From an uncultured Gammaproteobacteria bacterium (GTDB taxonomy: Bacteria; Pseudomonadota; Gammaproteobacteria; Steroidobacterales; Rariloculaceae), in contig CAJWKT010000011.1 in the NCBI GenBank assembly GCA_913041665.1, positions 1 through 35,256 on the forward strand: 35,256 nt of DNA, read 5' to 3'. Of this stretch, positions 8,343 through 15,883 are shown one piece after another. How positions within the stretch are numbered: position 1 is the stretch's first letter; each line of letters begins with the position of its first letter. A model generated the notes under the pieces. It saw only the letters and a program-made list of their open reading frames with translations, searched no databases and was not told the origin of the DNA. The position numbers were made by a program, and so were the translations under genes.

Positions 8343-9698
8343 ATGAAACACGCAAGTATTCCGAACAACTGGAGTCCAACTAGCTGGCAGTCTTTTGAGG
8401 CTTCCCAGCAGCCGACCTATAAGAATAGCGAAGCGCTAGAGTCCGTTTTAGCTGAGCTTGGTCAACTGCCGCCTATTGTTACTAGTTGGGAAGTGGAGTC
8501 ACTAAAAAAAGAGCTAGCAAGAGCCCAAAATGGTGATGCTTTTGTCCTACAGGGTGGCGATTGTTCGGAAAATTTTGAGGAATGTAGATCTGAAATCATT
8601 GTCCAAAAACTCAAAATTTTGTTGCAGATGTCCCTCATTATGATAATGGGCATGGAGAAACCTATTGTTCGTATTGGACGTATGGCAGGCCAGTACGCAA
8701 AACCGAGAAGTGAAAACATGGAGAGCCGCGGAGGGGTGTCCTTGCCTAGTTATCGGGGAGATTTAATTAATCGACCGCCGTTCAAGGCTGAAGATCGGGA
8801 GCCAGATGCAAAATTGATGTTGAGGGGCTATGAGCGGGCGGCGTTGACCTTAAATTTCGTGCGGTCGCTCATTGATGGTGGTTTTGCCGATCTTCATCAT
8901 CCTGAAAATTGGGACCTTAAGTTTGCTAGTAAATCACCGATGGCTTCCGAGTACCACAAACTTGTCGATTCGGTGACCACCTCACTGGGCTTCTTCGAGT
9001 CTGTAACAGGAAAGTCCATCTATGCGCAAAGAATAGAATTTTACGTTTCGCACGAAGGTCTTCATCTACCGTACGAGCAGGCCCAGACAAGGTTTTTATC
9101 ACACCGAGATGGTTGGTATAACCTATCGACTCACTTTCCTTGGATAGGTATGCGTACCGCCGATGTGCGTGGCGCACATATTGAATATTTTCGCGGTCTG
9201 GCTAATCCGATCGGGGTAAAGATAGGGTGTGATTTCTCAGAAAAAAAGATACAAGCCTTGATTAAGGCACTTAACCCGGACAGTGAGCCCGGTCGGCTTA
9301 CCTTTATTACGCGCTTTGGATCAGAGCAGATCGAGGAGCATCTTCCGAGAGTAATTAAGGCCGTTAAAAAGATTGATGCCGACGTACTCTGGATCTGCGA
9401 TCCAATGCATGGCAATACAGAAATGACGGCAAAAGGCTACAAGACTCGCCACTTTGACCGAATTCTTTCAGAGCTACGATCGGCATTTAGGATCCATAGG
9501 GACTCTGGTAGTTACCTTGGTGGCGTCCACCTAGAACTTACTGGAGAAAATGTCACAGAATGCATTGGTGGAGCGCGAGGATTGAAGGAAGCGGACCTTG
9601 CGCGTGCCTACAAATCACAAGTGGATCCTAGGTTAAACTACGAGCAAGCGATAGAAATCGCCATGCTCATTGCAAGGCGTTTGCGCGCCCAAGATTGA
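8343..9698 (+). CDS. Class II (plant/actinobacterial-type) DAHP synthase
   Basis: This is 3-deoxy-D-arabino-heptulosonate 7-phosphate synthase of the class II type, condensing PEP and erythrose-4-phosphate in the first step of the shikimate pathway. The 451-residue length is typical and unlike the ~350-residue AroFGH class of E. coli. Motifs: QGGDCSENFEE with the metal-ligand cysteine, VRIGRMAGQYAKPRS, ANPIGVKIGCDF, DPMHGNTEMT, and GGVHLELTGENVTECIGGA. The ATG at 8343 has no clear Shine-Dalgarno, but the N-terminus NNWSPTSWQSFEASQQPTY fits the family. It is divergent from nfeD with about 25 bases between starts. A UDG gene starts three bases after its stop, beginning a run of four tightly packed plus-strand genes. 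Confidence 0.94.
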   Translation: MKHASIPNNWSPTSWQSFEASQQPTYKNSEALESVLAELGQLPPIVTSWEVESLKKELARAQNGDAFVLQGGDCSENFEECRSEIIVQKLKILLQMSLIMIMGMEKPIVRIGRMAGQYAKPRSENMESRGGVSLPSYRGDLINRPPFKAEDREPDAKLMLRGYERAALTLNFVRSLIDGGFADLHHPENWDLKFASKSPMASEYHKLVDSVTTSLGFFESVTGKSIYAQRIEFYVSHEGLHLPYEQAQTRFLSHRDGWYNLSTHFPWIGMRTADVRGAHIEYFRGLANPIGVKIGCDFSEKKIQALIKALNPDSEPGRLTFITRFGSEQIEEHLPRVIKAVKKIDADVLWICDPMHGNTEMTAKGYKTRHFDRILSELRSAFRIHRDSGSYLGGVHLELTGENVTECIGGARGLKEADLARAYKSQVDPRLNYEQAIEIAMLIARRLRAQD

Positions 9699-9701
9699 TA
9701 G

Positions 9702-10340
9702 TTGGCATCCGTCTGCTTTGATTCAACCTGCGTTAGTTGCAAGCGTCTTGCGCAGCATCTTGCGGACCTGAGGGTCAGTAATCCTAGCTATCATAATCGA
9801 CCAGTATCAGCTTTTGGAGACCCTAAGGCGCGCTTGCTGATTGTCGGCCTTGCACCTGGAATGCACGGCGCAAATGCATCCGGGCGGCCTTTTACCGGGG
9901 ATTTTGCGGGGATTTTGCTGTATAGGTGTCTATTTGAGGCTGGCCTGTCGTCCGCGCCAAAATCAATACGTTCGAATGATGGGCTTCACCTACTGGGTTG
10001 CCGAATTACAAACGCTGTAAAATGTCTTCCACCAAAAAATAAGCCAACAATAAAGGAAATTATTAGGTGCAATACCTACTTGACGGAAGAGCTTGCATTG
10101 GTGCCAAAGGGTGGTGTTGTACTAGGACTTGGATTCATTGCGCACCAGGCCGTGCTTCGAGCATTTTCCTTGAAGTTGAGCAGCTTCCGTTTTAGCCACG
10201 GTGCGATGTTTCAACTGCCGGGTAATCGCTGGCTTTTAGATTCCTACCATTGCAGTCGTTACAACACACAAACCAAACGCTTAACTGAAGAAATGTTCCA
10301 AAGAGTACTAATAAGAGCTAAAAATTTAGCATTCGCGTGA
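9702..10340 (+). CDS. Uracil-DNA glycosylase, family 5 (UDGb) type with Fe-S cluster
   Basis: The 212-residue protein has the UDGb pattern: motif 1 GLAPGMHGANASGRPFTGDFAG, NAVKCLPPKNKPT after it, and a motif-2 region SYHCSRYNTQTKRLT. Four cysteines in family-typical places (CVSC near residues 11-14, then NAVKC and IIRCN) would hold a [4Fe-4S] cluster. Such enzymes excise uracil and other deaminated bases for base excision repair. The motif-2 HPS is HCS here, a mild departure. The start is TTG, three bases after the upstream stop, chosen because no ATG or GTG precedes the CxxC. The stop overlaps the uvrC start (GTGA), which links two repair genes. Confidence 0.88.
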   Translation: MASVCFDSTCVSCKRLAQHLADLRVSNPSYHNRPVSAFGDPKARLLIVGLAPGMHGANASGRPFTGDFAGILLYRCLFEAGLSSAPKSIRSNDGLHLLGCRITNAVKCLPPKNKPTIKEIIRCNTYLTEELALVPKGGVVLGLGFIAHQAVLRAFSLKLSSFRFSHGAMFQLPGNRWLLDSYHCSRYNTQTKRLTEEMFQRVLIRAKNLAFA

Positions 10341-12187
10341 ATAGACCCATAGAAAAAAAACAAAAAGAGGCCACCACCGCATTTGACCCAGAGTCTTTTC
10401 TTAGGCACCTGACTCACCGTCCGGGTACCTACGAAATGATCGACAAAAAAGACAAGGTCATCTATGTCGGCAAGGCACGAGATCTAAAGCGTCGTGTTGG
10501 TAGCTATTTTTCGGGCCGCGCCAAAGACGCGAAGACAATAGCACTGATTAAATTAGTAGTCGATATCCAAGTTACTGTCACTCAGACGGAGACGGAAGCA
10601 TTAATTTTAGAAAACAATTTAATCAAAGAGCGCAAACCACGTTTTAACGTTCTTTTGAAGGACGATAAAAGCTATCCCTACATCCACGTGACGACTGATC
10701 ACGATTTTCCTCGGCTTACATCTTATCGTGGGTCTAACAAAAAAACGGGTCAACTATTTGGACCATACCCTAGTGCAAGTTCAGTTCGTGAGGGATTAAA
10801 TCAACTTCAAAAATTATTTCGAATACGTCAGTGCGATGATAGTTATTTTTCCAATCGCACCCGTCCCTGTCTTCAGTACCAAATTCAGCGCTGCACCGCT
10901 CCCTGCGTTGGGTTGATAGCTAAAGAGGAATATCAGCGCGATGTGGCGCACGCTATGCTCTTTCTTCGTGGGCGAAATCAAGCTGTTACGGACATTTTGG
11001 TAAAACGAATGGAACAAGCCTCTCAGGGGCAGGCATTTGAGAGGGCCGCTCAATACAGGGACCAACTAGCAGAGTTAAAACGGATAGAAGAGTATCAATT
11101 AGCATCTCGGGCTAGGGGAGATTTCGATGTAGTTGGACTAGTTGATTACGAAGGCGTCCGCTGCTTGTCGGTTATGTTTTTTCGTGCTGGACGATTGCTT
11201 GGAAATCGTAATCATTTTCCGAGAGTATCTGGGGGTGCGGACGAGGAAGAGGTGATGCGGGCTTTCTTAATGCAATATTACGCCACCCAAAAGCCTCCCA
11301 AAGAAATATTAATTAGCCATTCAGTCTCAGATGCCGAAGTAATTCAGGGGATACTCAGCGATCGCACGAGCTATCGAATTCTAATAAAGCACCACGTAAG
11401 AGGAGATCGTGCACGATGGGTCCGCATGGCAGTTACAAATGCAAAAAATGGTGCGGTTGTGCAGCGCAGATCTAGTACTACTTTTACGCAGCAGTTGGAA
11501 GCGCTTGGTAGCAAGTTAGGTTTGAGTCTCGCACCCAGCCGACTTGAATGTTTTGATGTGAGTCACACTGGAGGTACTTCAACGGTGGCTTCTTGTGTTG
11601 TCTTTGGGCCTGAAGGACCCATAAAGTCCGATTATCGCCGTTTCAATATTTCGGGTGTAGTACCGGGTGATGATTACGGCGCATTACGCCAGGCGTTAGA
11701 GCGAAGGTATCGTAGGATTAAGAGCGGGGAAATGGTGATTCCAGATATACTATTCATAGATGGTGGGCGAGGACAACTTTCTTCGGCAGTGACAGTTTTG
11801 GATGAATTACAAATAGCTAGCGTTTGTTTGGTAGGAATTGCCAAGGGCCCTGAACGTAGGCCGGGGCACGAACGCCTGTATCTTGTCGGGCAACAAGCGC
11901 CGACATATTTAGCCCAGAACTCATCTGCGTTACATCTTATTCAGCAAATCAGAGATGAGGCCCACCGTTTTGCTGTCGGGGGTCATCGGATGCGCAGAGG
12001 GAAGAATCAAATAATGTCTGCACTTGAAGAGATTCCAGGGCTAGGACCAAAGAGGCGCAGGGTTTTACTTCAGCAGTTCGGTGGGTTACAAGCCGTGAGG
12101 CGGGCCGGTGTTGACGATCTTAGTCGAGTTAAAGGTATTTCTCCAAGGTTAGCAGAGAATATCTATGAGTATTTTCACTCGGAATAA
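10337..12187 (+). CDS. uvrC: Excinuclease ABC subunit UvrC
   Basis: UvrC makes both incisions of nucleotide excision repair after UvrAB mark the lesion. The 616 residues fit the family and the domains are in order. An N-terminal GIY-YIG nuclease (RPGTYEMIDKKDKVIYVGKA, 3' incision) comes first, followed by a cysteine cluster (QIQRCTAPCVGLI) and a UVR helix pair binding UvrB (QGQAFERAAQYRDQLAELKR). An RNase H-like domain with ECFDVSHTGGTSTVAS and DILFIDGGRGQL (5' incision) leads to tandem helix-hairpin-helix motifs (EEIPGLGPKRRRVLLQQFGG, VKGISPRLAENIYEYF). The GTG start overlaps the UDG stop, so coupling is likely. pgsA follows after two bases, as in the conserved gammaproteobacterial uvrC-pgsA pair. 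Confidence 0.97.
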   Translation: MNRPIEKKQKEATTAFDPESFLRHLTHRPGTYEMIDKKDKVIYVGKARDLKRRVGSYFSGRAKDAKTIALIKLVVDIQVTVTQTETEALILENNLIKERKPRFNVLLKDDKSYPYIHVTTDHDFPRLTSYRGSNKKTGQLFGPYPSASSVREGLNQLQKLFRIRQCDDSYFSNRTRPCLQYQIQRCTAPCVGLIAKEEYQRDVAHAMLFLRGRNQAVTDILVKRMEQASQGQAFERAAQYRDQLAELKRIEEYQLASRARGDFDVVGLVDYEGVRCLSVMFFRAGRLLGNRNHFPRVSGGADEEEVMRAFLMQYYATQKPPKEILISHSVSDAEVIQGILSDRTSYRILIKHHVRGDRARWVRMAVTNAKNGAVVQRRSSTTFTQQLEALGSKLGLSLAPSRLECFDVSHTGGTSTVASCVVFGPEGPIKSDYRRFNISGVVPGDDYGALRQALERRYRRIKSGEMVIPDILFIDGGRGQLSSAVTVLDELQIASVCLVGIAKGPERRPGHERLYLVGQQAPTYLAQNSSALHLIQQIRDEAHRFAVGGHRMRRGKNQIMSALEEIPGLGPKRRRVLLQQFGGLQAVRRAGVDDLSRVKGISPRLAENIYEYFHSE

Positions 12188-12189
12188 TT

Positions 12190-12750
12190 GTGCAGCTTAA
12201 TATTCCAAACGCCCTGACTATTTTTCGTATTGTTGCAATACCTCTTATCATATTGGTATTTTTCTTGCCCGTGAGTTGGGCTCGCCCGGCATCAGGTTGT
12301 CTTTTTGTTTTGGCTGGTGTCACCGATTGGCTGGATGGGTATTTGGCTAGACGATTGGGTCAGACCTCAAAATTTGGTGCTTTTCTGGATCCTGTAGCTG
12401 ATAAATTAATTATTTCTACTGCGTTAGTGTTGTTGGTTCAATCAGACCCACGGGTTATTTTTTCAATGATTGCGGTAATAATCATAGGACGTGAAATCGC
12501 CGTATCTGCACTCCGAGAATGGATGGCGGAACTTGGTGAGCGCGGACAAGTGGCTGTTACTTTTTTTGGAAAGTGGAAAACAACTGTACAAATAATTGGA
12601 ATAAGCCTGATGCTTTATCAGGATGATCTTTTAGGGCTGCCCATTTACGGAATTGGCATTGCGTTCATGTTGGTGGCGGCAGGACTCACGCTTTGGTCTA
12701 TGATTGACTACCTAAGAACAGCATGGCCCATGATGATTGGACGAGATTAA
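12190..12750 (+). CDS. pgsA: CDP-diacylglycerol-glycerol-3-phosphate 3-phosphatidyltransferase PgsA
   Basis: PgsA makes phosphatidylglycerol phosphate from CDP-diacylglycerol and glycerol-3-phosphate at the inner membrane, the committed step to PG and cardiolipin. The 186-residue length and the CDP-alcohol phosphotransferase motif DGYLARRLGQTSKFGAFLDPVADK (D-G-x2-A-R-x8-G-x3-D-x3-D) are diagnostic. Several hydrophobic helices flank it, starting NALTIFRIVAIPLIILVFF. The start is GTG two bases after uvrC. In E. coli pgsA is followed by glyW-cysT-leuZ; here the same three tRNAs follow but are scattered over about 15 kb. Confidence 0.97.
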   Translation: MQLNIPNALTIFRIVAIPLIILVFFLPVSWARPASGCLFVLAGVTDWLDGYLARRLGQTSKFGAFLDPVADKLIISTALVLLVQSDPRVIFSMIAVIIIGREIAVSALREWMAELGERGQVAVTFFGKWKTTVQIIGISLMLYQDDLLGLPIYGIGIAFMLVAAGLTLWSMIDYLRTAWPMMIGRD

Positions 12751-12832
12751 CACTTTGTAATAATGGTGACTGACAACAACGCCCTTTAGTTCAAGTTTGA
12801 TAAATTGAAAACTTCGCAACAACTATAATTTT

Positions 12833-13300
12833 TTATATTCCCATCCAAGAAAGAGGCACTTTTACTGCTTCTACCTCTCCCTGCACGAATAATCTGTCAT
12901 TCGTAGTTAGATCGCAGGTGATCACAAGGCGTTCCTTGGTTGCGCTCTTAACAAGAGCTTCCATTTTTAGCCTTGTGTTAATAGAAATAGGACGGCGATA
13001 GTGGACACTCAATTTACCGGTAACAAAACAAAGAAGGGGACTAGAACCTATTTTTCTGTTTTCATTAAAATAGGCAGCAGCCGTTGCCGTGCAAATACAA
13101 TGGCAATCAATAATGGTTGAAATTATCCCGCCATTAACGAAATGCTTTGGTCCAGCGCAGTGCCATGGCTTGGGGAGAAAAATAGCTTGGCTTGGCCCAA
13201 CTCCAGACCAGTAACTTTTGAGTTGAAGGCCAGATTTATTTTGAGGGCCACATCCAAAACAGTTGTTATGCGGTATCAATTCTTGAAGAGAACTTTCCAA
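12833..13300 (-). CDS. PaaI/hotdog-fold thioesterase-family protein
   Basis: The 155-residue protein resembles the PaaI group of hotdog acyl-CoA thioesterases: an N-terminal CFGCGPQNKSGLQL motif, then HFVNGGIISTIIDCHC where the hotdog helix and catalytic residues lie, and GKLSVHYRRPISINTRL in the last strands. The usual acidic catalytic residue on the helix corresponds to the D of IIDCH. The substrate is unknown. The start is TTG at 13300 with AGAGGAG eight bases upstream, and that Shine-Dalgarno lies inside a small hairpin. It is convergent with pgsA (82-base gap without a clear terminator) and downstream of the RRM gene on the same strand. Confidence 0.8.
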   Translation of the reverse strand: MESSLQELIPHNNCFGCGPQNKSGLQLKSYWSGVGPSQAIFLPKPWHCAGPKHFVNGGIISTIIDCHCICTATAAAYFNENRKIGSSPLLCFVTGKLSVHYRRPISINTRLKMEALVKSATKERLVITCDLTTNDRLFVQGEVEAVKVPLSWMGI

Positions 13301-13302
13301 CT

Positions 13303-13317
13303 ATAGAGCTCCTCTAT
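13303..13317 (-). promoter_or_regulatory. Hairpin enclosing the thioesterase ribosome binding site
   Basis: On the minus-strand transcript ATAGAG-GAG-CTCTAT forms a 6-bp stem with a 3-base loop. The AGAGGAG Shine-Dalgarno for the TTG start at 13300 lies in its 5' arm and loop, so folding would hinder ribosome access. The pairing is visible; a regulatory role is inference. Confidence 0.4.
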
Positions 13318-13337
13318 GTAGCAGCCCCTCCCACTTA

Positions 13338-13387
13338 TACTAGGGCGCAGAGTATCCGTGGCCACCAAGGTGGCCTGCGTACTAGTA
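13338..13387. repeat. Long interrupted inverted repeat between the RRM and thioesterase genes
   Basis: An inner palindrome GGCCACC-AA-GGTGGCC (13360-13375) is flanked by CGCA (13346-13349) against TGCG (13376-13379), and outside that TACTAG (13338-13343) against CTAGTA (13382-13387), with a one-sided 10-base bulge and a 2-base mismatch. It could be a terminator or processing site in the RRM transcript, or a protein-binding site. No T-run follows on either strand, so a simple Rho-independent terminator is not supported. Confidence 0.5.
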
Positions 13388-13442
13388 CAAAGGGAGATCT
13401 ATCTAGGGGAAAATAAAGGAGGTGAACTTCAGCCCTAAATAT

Positions 13443-13775
13443 TTACCAGCGATTGCCTCCATTGCCACCACCGTAGCCACCACCACCGCCGCCGCCGCCG
13501 CCGCCATATCCGCCAGATCTTTTGTTTTCCCGTGGTCTAGCTTCATTGACCTTCATTGGCCTACCTTCATAATCGGCCCCATTGAGACCCTCAATTGCGG
13601 CTTGAGCTTCCGCATCACTTGCCATTTCGACGAAACCAAAGCCTTTACTTCGGCCAGTGCCTCGATCTGAAATAATATTAGCCGATTCAACAGTTCCAAA
13701 TTCTCCAAATTTGTCATTCAGGTCCTGCTCACTTGCGGTATAAGGCAAATTTCCAACATACAACTTCCTACCCAC
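13443..13775 (-). CDS. Glycine-rich RRM RNA-binding protein
   Basis: The 110-residue protein has one complete RNA recognition motif, with RNP2 KLYVGNLPY at the N-terminus and RNP1 GRSKGFGFVEM about residues 43-53, then a short glycine/tyrosine tail (SGGYGGGGGGGGGGYGGG) ending in NGGNRW. This layout matches the small cold-responsive Rbp proteins common in cyanobacteria and marine bacteria, thought to act on mRNA structure or stability. The start is GTG at 13775, supported by TAAGGAG six bases upstream. The glycine tail is encoded by a run of repeated CCG/CCA triplets on the plus strand, a site prone to slippage. A 350-base AT-rich leader/intergenic region lies upstream, with a TATAAT at 13873-13868 as a candidate -10. 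Confidence 0.93.
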   Translation of the reverse strand: MGRKLYVGNLPYTASEQDLNDKFGEFGTVESANIISDRGTGRSKGFGFVEMASDAEAQAAIEGLNGADYEGRPMKVNEARPRENKRSGGYGGGGGGGGGGYGGGNGGNRW

Positions 13776-14125
13776 GATATCTCCTTAATGATAATTGGGC
13801 CACACTAAACGCATATACAAAAAAATTATTATTAGACTATGCGGCGGCCAAGAATGGTTAACGCCCCATTATATATTGAAAAAGATCAACTTAGCACGCA
13901 TATATATAAAAAAAATAGAAAGTTATTCTTGATTTAAGGAAGGATTAGGTATTTTAATTAAAACTGAAAGAATCACTTAGATCAGCTAGGATTAGCGGCC
14001 TAGAAGGGTAAATAGACATTAGAATACCCCGAAACTTGCAAGGGAAATTTAATATAGTGGTTGCCCGGCTTTATACCTCAGAAATGTTGTAAGTCATGTG
14101 TGTAGCGGATTGATTGAAATATAAT
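13776..14125. other. Intergenic region between the RRM gene and tRNA-Gly
   Basis: This 350-base AT-rich stretch separates two divergent units. It should hold the RRM promoter; a TATAAT on the minus strand (13873-13868) would give a leader of roughly 85 bases, but no good -35 was found. A second TATAAT on the plus strand (14120-14125) directly abuts the tRNA-Gly gene, too close to be its -10 in the usual geometry. I see no coding frame with family resemblance here. Confidence 0.4.
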
Positions 14126-14201
14126 GCGGGAATAGCTCAGCTGGTAGAGCACAACCTTGCCAAGGTTGGGGTCGCGGGTTCGAGTCCCGTTTCCCGCTCC
14201 A
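14126..14201 (+). tRNA. tRNA-Gly (anticodon GCC)
   Basis: A 76-base cloverleaf including encoded CCA. Acceptor arms are GCGGGAA and TTCCCGC, the D-arm is GCTC...GAGC, the anticodon stem is CAACC/GGTTG with loop TTGCCAA (anticodon GCC), and the T-arm is GCGGG-TTCGAGT-CCCGT (G-T wobble). It is the first of the three tRNAs that in E. coli form glyW-cysT-leuZ downstream of pgsA. Here it stands alone, with the next tRNA about 13.8 kb away. Confidence 0.97.
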
Positions 14202-14212
14202 ATTTATAAATG

Positions 14213-14245
14213 CTCCATTAGCGTATTGGAGATGATTTAATCTTT
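14213..14245 (+). terminator. Weak hairpin after tRNA-Gly
   Basis: CTCCA (14213-14217) pairs with TGGAG (14227-14231), and an AT-rich tract ending TCTTTT follows about nine bases later. The stem is short and the T-run displaced, so this is only a candidate terminator for the solitary tRNA. Confidence 0.22.
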
Positions 14246-14307
14246 TGACTAATATTTTTTGGCAAAAATTTATTTTCAGAAAGATCTAGCCAGGTAAAAA
14301 GAAAAGT

Positions 14308-15027
14308 ATGGCTGTAAGCATCAACTGCGATATGGGAGAAAGTTTTGGTCTTTATCGCTTGGGAGATGACAAAGCTGTCATGCCATTTATTACCGAGGCT
14401 AATGTGGCATGCGGTTTTCACGGGTCAGACCCCAATCACATGCGAAATACCGTAGAGCTAGCAAAGGGCAATCACGTCAGGGTAGGAGCTCATTTCTCGT
14501 TACCTGATCTTGCAGGGTTTGGCCGGCGAGAAATGAAAATCAACCGTAAGGAAATGGCGAACATTATTACTTATCAAGTAGGAGCGCTTAAAGGTTTTTT
14601 AGATATGGCCGATATGGAGCTAAGTCATTTGAAGCCGCATGGAGCGCTTTATGAAATGGCGGCAAAGCAGGAACATATTGCGCATGCAGTTGCGGATGTC
14701 GGTACATATTTTAAAGTTCCTGTGTTTGGATTAGCTGGTACCTTGCATGAGAAAATTTATACAGACCGCGGGCTCGAGTTTGTAGCGGAGTTTTATGCGG
14801 ATCTTTTTTACGATAATGATGGGAGCTTAATGATTACCCGGGAACACAATGCAGTTGACCCTACAGATGCAGCATCACGATGCTTGCGTGCCATAAAAGA
14901 CGGGTTGACTCAAACTATTGGGGGTATAGATATATCAGTACGAGCCGAAACCATTTGTATTCACTCCGATACCCCAAATGTTGTTGAGGTTGCCCGAGCC
15001 GTCCATGAGGAATTGAAGAATCAGTGA
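14308..15027 (+). CDS. LamB/YcsF family protein (PxpA-like 5-oxoprolinase subunit A)
   Basis: The 239-residue protein opens with INCDMGESFGLYRLG and continues with EANVACGFHGSDPNHM, VGAHFSLPDLAGFGRR, LKPHGALYEMA and ICIHSDTPNVVEVA, the LamB/YcsF signature set. In E. coli PxpA acts with PxpB and PxpC to hydrolyse 5-oxoproline to glutamate using ATP. Neither partner gene is in this window, so the activity is not assured; the group also contains orphan proteins of unknown substrate. The ATG at 14308 has only a weak purine stretch upstream. It is the first accessory gene after tRNA-Gly, and an alpha/beta hydrolase gene follows after 55 bases. Confidence 0.87.
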   Translation: MAVSINCDMGESFGLYRLGDDKAVMPFITEANVACGFHGSDPNHMRNTVELAKGNHVRVGAHFSLPDLAGFGRREMKINRKEMANIITYQVGALKGFLDMADMELSHLKPHGALYEMAAKQEHIAHAVADVGTYFKVPVFGLAGTLHEKIYTDRGLEFVAEFYADLFYDNDGSLMITREHNAVDPTDAASRCLRAIKDGLTQTIGGIDISVRAETICIHSDTPNVVEVARAVHEELKNQ

Positions 15028-15082
15028 TAATTTGGATTTTTTTAATGCTTGCCCGATAAATTAAAGGTGAGCACGGAGAAGG

Positions 15083-15808
15083 ATGTCTATGAAAAAATCA
15101 AATAGCCGAAATTATGTACTAGTTCATGGTGCGTGGCATGGGGGTTGGGTGTGGCGTCAAGTTGCAGATGCCCTTCGTGCGATGGGCCATACTGTAACGA
15201 CCCCAACTCTGACTGGACTCGGAGAGAGGAAACACCTTGCCTCTCAACGACCTGATTTACTTATGCATGTAGAGGATGTAGTCGCAAATATATACTTGGA
15301 AGGACTGAGCAATATCGTTCTCGTTGGTTGGAGCTATGGCGGTATGGTCATTTCTGGTGTACTCGAACAGATCCAAGAGGATGTCGCTTCTATGGTTTAC
15401 CTCGACGCATTTGTCCCAAAAAGGGGGCAAGCAGTGATCGATTGTGTTGAGTCGGCTGCTGCCAGCGCCTTCCAGGGTTTTATAGATGCGGAGAAGGATA
15501 TTTCCCCGATTATCCCACTAGAAGTTTTTGGTGTAGAAGATGCGGCAATATGTGAATTTGTAAATCCGAGGTTGGTCCCTCAACCCTTTAAAACATTTGC
15601 GCAGCCATCAGAGGCATTATTGGAACTTCCTTCAGGTATTCCGCATACATATATACGTTGCTCAGGATTTCCGGAACCGTCACTAGATGCCTATCTGGCA
15701 TCTGCAGAAAGGGACCCTAATTTTGATGCGCATGTAATGAGTACTAGTCACTTGGCGATGCTCACAGACCCACAAGGGCTTGTCGAGATACTCGATAATG
15801 CGTCATAG
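15083..15808 (+). CDS. Alpha/beta hydrolase, small esterase type
   Basis: The 241-residue protein has the alpha/beta-hydrolase elements of the EstC/methylesterase-like group: YVLVHGAWHGGWVWRQVADAL (HG oxyanion region), TLTGLGERKHL, the nucleophile elbow VGWSYGGMV with the catalytic serine, YLDAFVP, and a C-terminal STSHLAMLTDPQGLVEIL carrying the histidine. Short-chain esters or plant-type methyl esters are typical substrates, but the real one is unknown. No signal peptide is evident, so it is probably cytoplasmic. Two starts are possible: ATG 15083 directly behind GGAGAAGG, or ATG 15089 with better spacing. It may be co-transcribed with the LamB/YcsF gene. Confidence 0.86.
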   Translation: MSMKKSNSRNYVLVHGAWHGGWVWRQVADALRAMGHTVTTPTLTGLGERKHLASQRPDLLMHVEDVVANIYLEGLSNIVLVGWSYGGMVISGVLEQIQEDVASMVYLDAFVPKRGQAVIDCVESAAASAFQGFIDAEKDISPIIPLEVFGVEDAAICEFVNPRLVPQPFKTFAQPSEALLELPSGIPHTYIRCSGFPEPSLDAYLASAERDPNFDAHVMSTSHLAMLTDPQGLVEILDNAS

Positions 15809-15883
15809 CTGAGCAAGTAGAGCCAGTTTTCTGGGACTTTTCAGTGAAAATCTTAGTGTGCCTTATTCTATACTGGGCTGATT

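Noticed and set aside
6857-8368. Plus-strand ORFs across the nfeD gene (for example 7023-7298, 7725-7922)
   Set aside because: Low-complexity products rich in Ser, Pro and Arg lying opposite a well-supported NfeD protein; shadows.
13467-13512. CCG/CCA triplet run as a microsatellite or CRISPR-like repeat
   Set aside because: It is the codon run for the glycine tail of the RRM protein, in frame and without spacers.
14120-14125. Perfect TATAAT directly before tRNA-Gly
   Set aside because: Transcription would start inside the tRNA; with zero spacing it cannot be the usual -10 for this gene.
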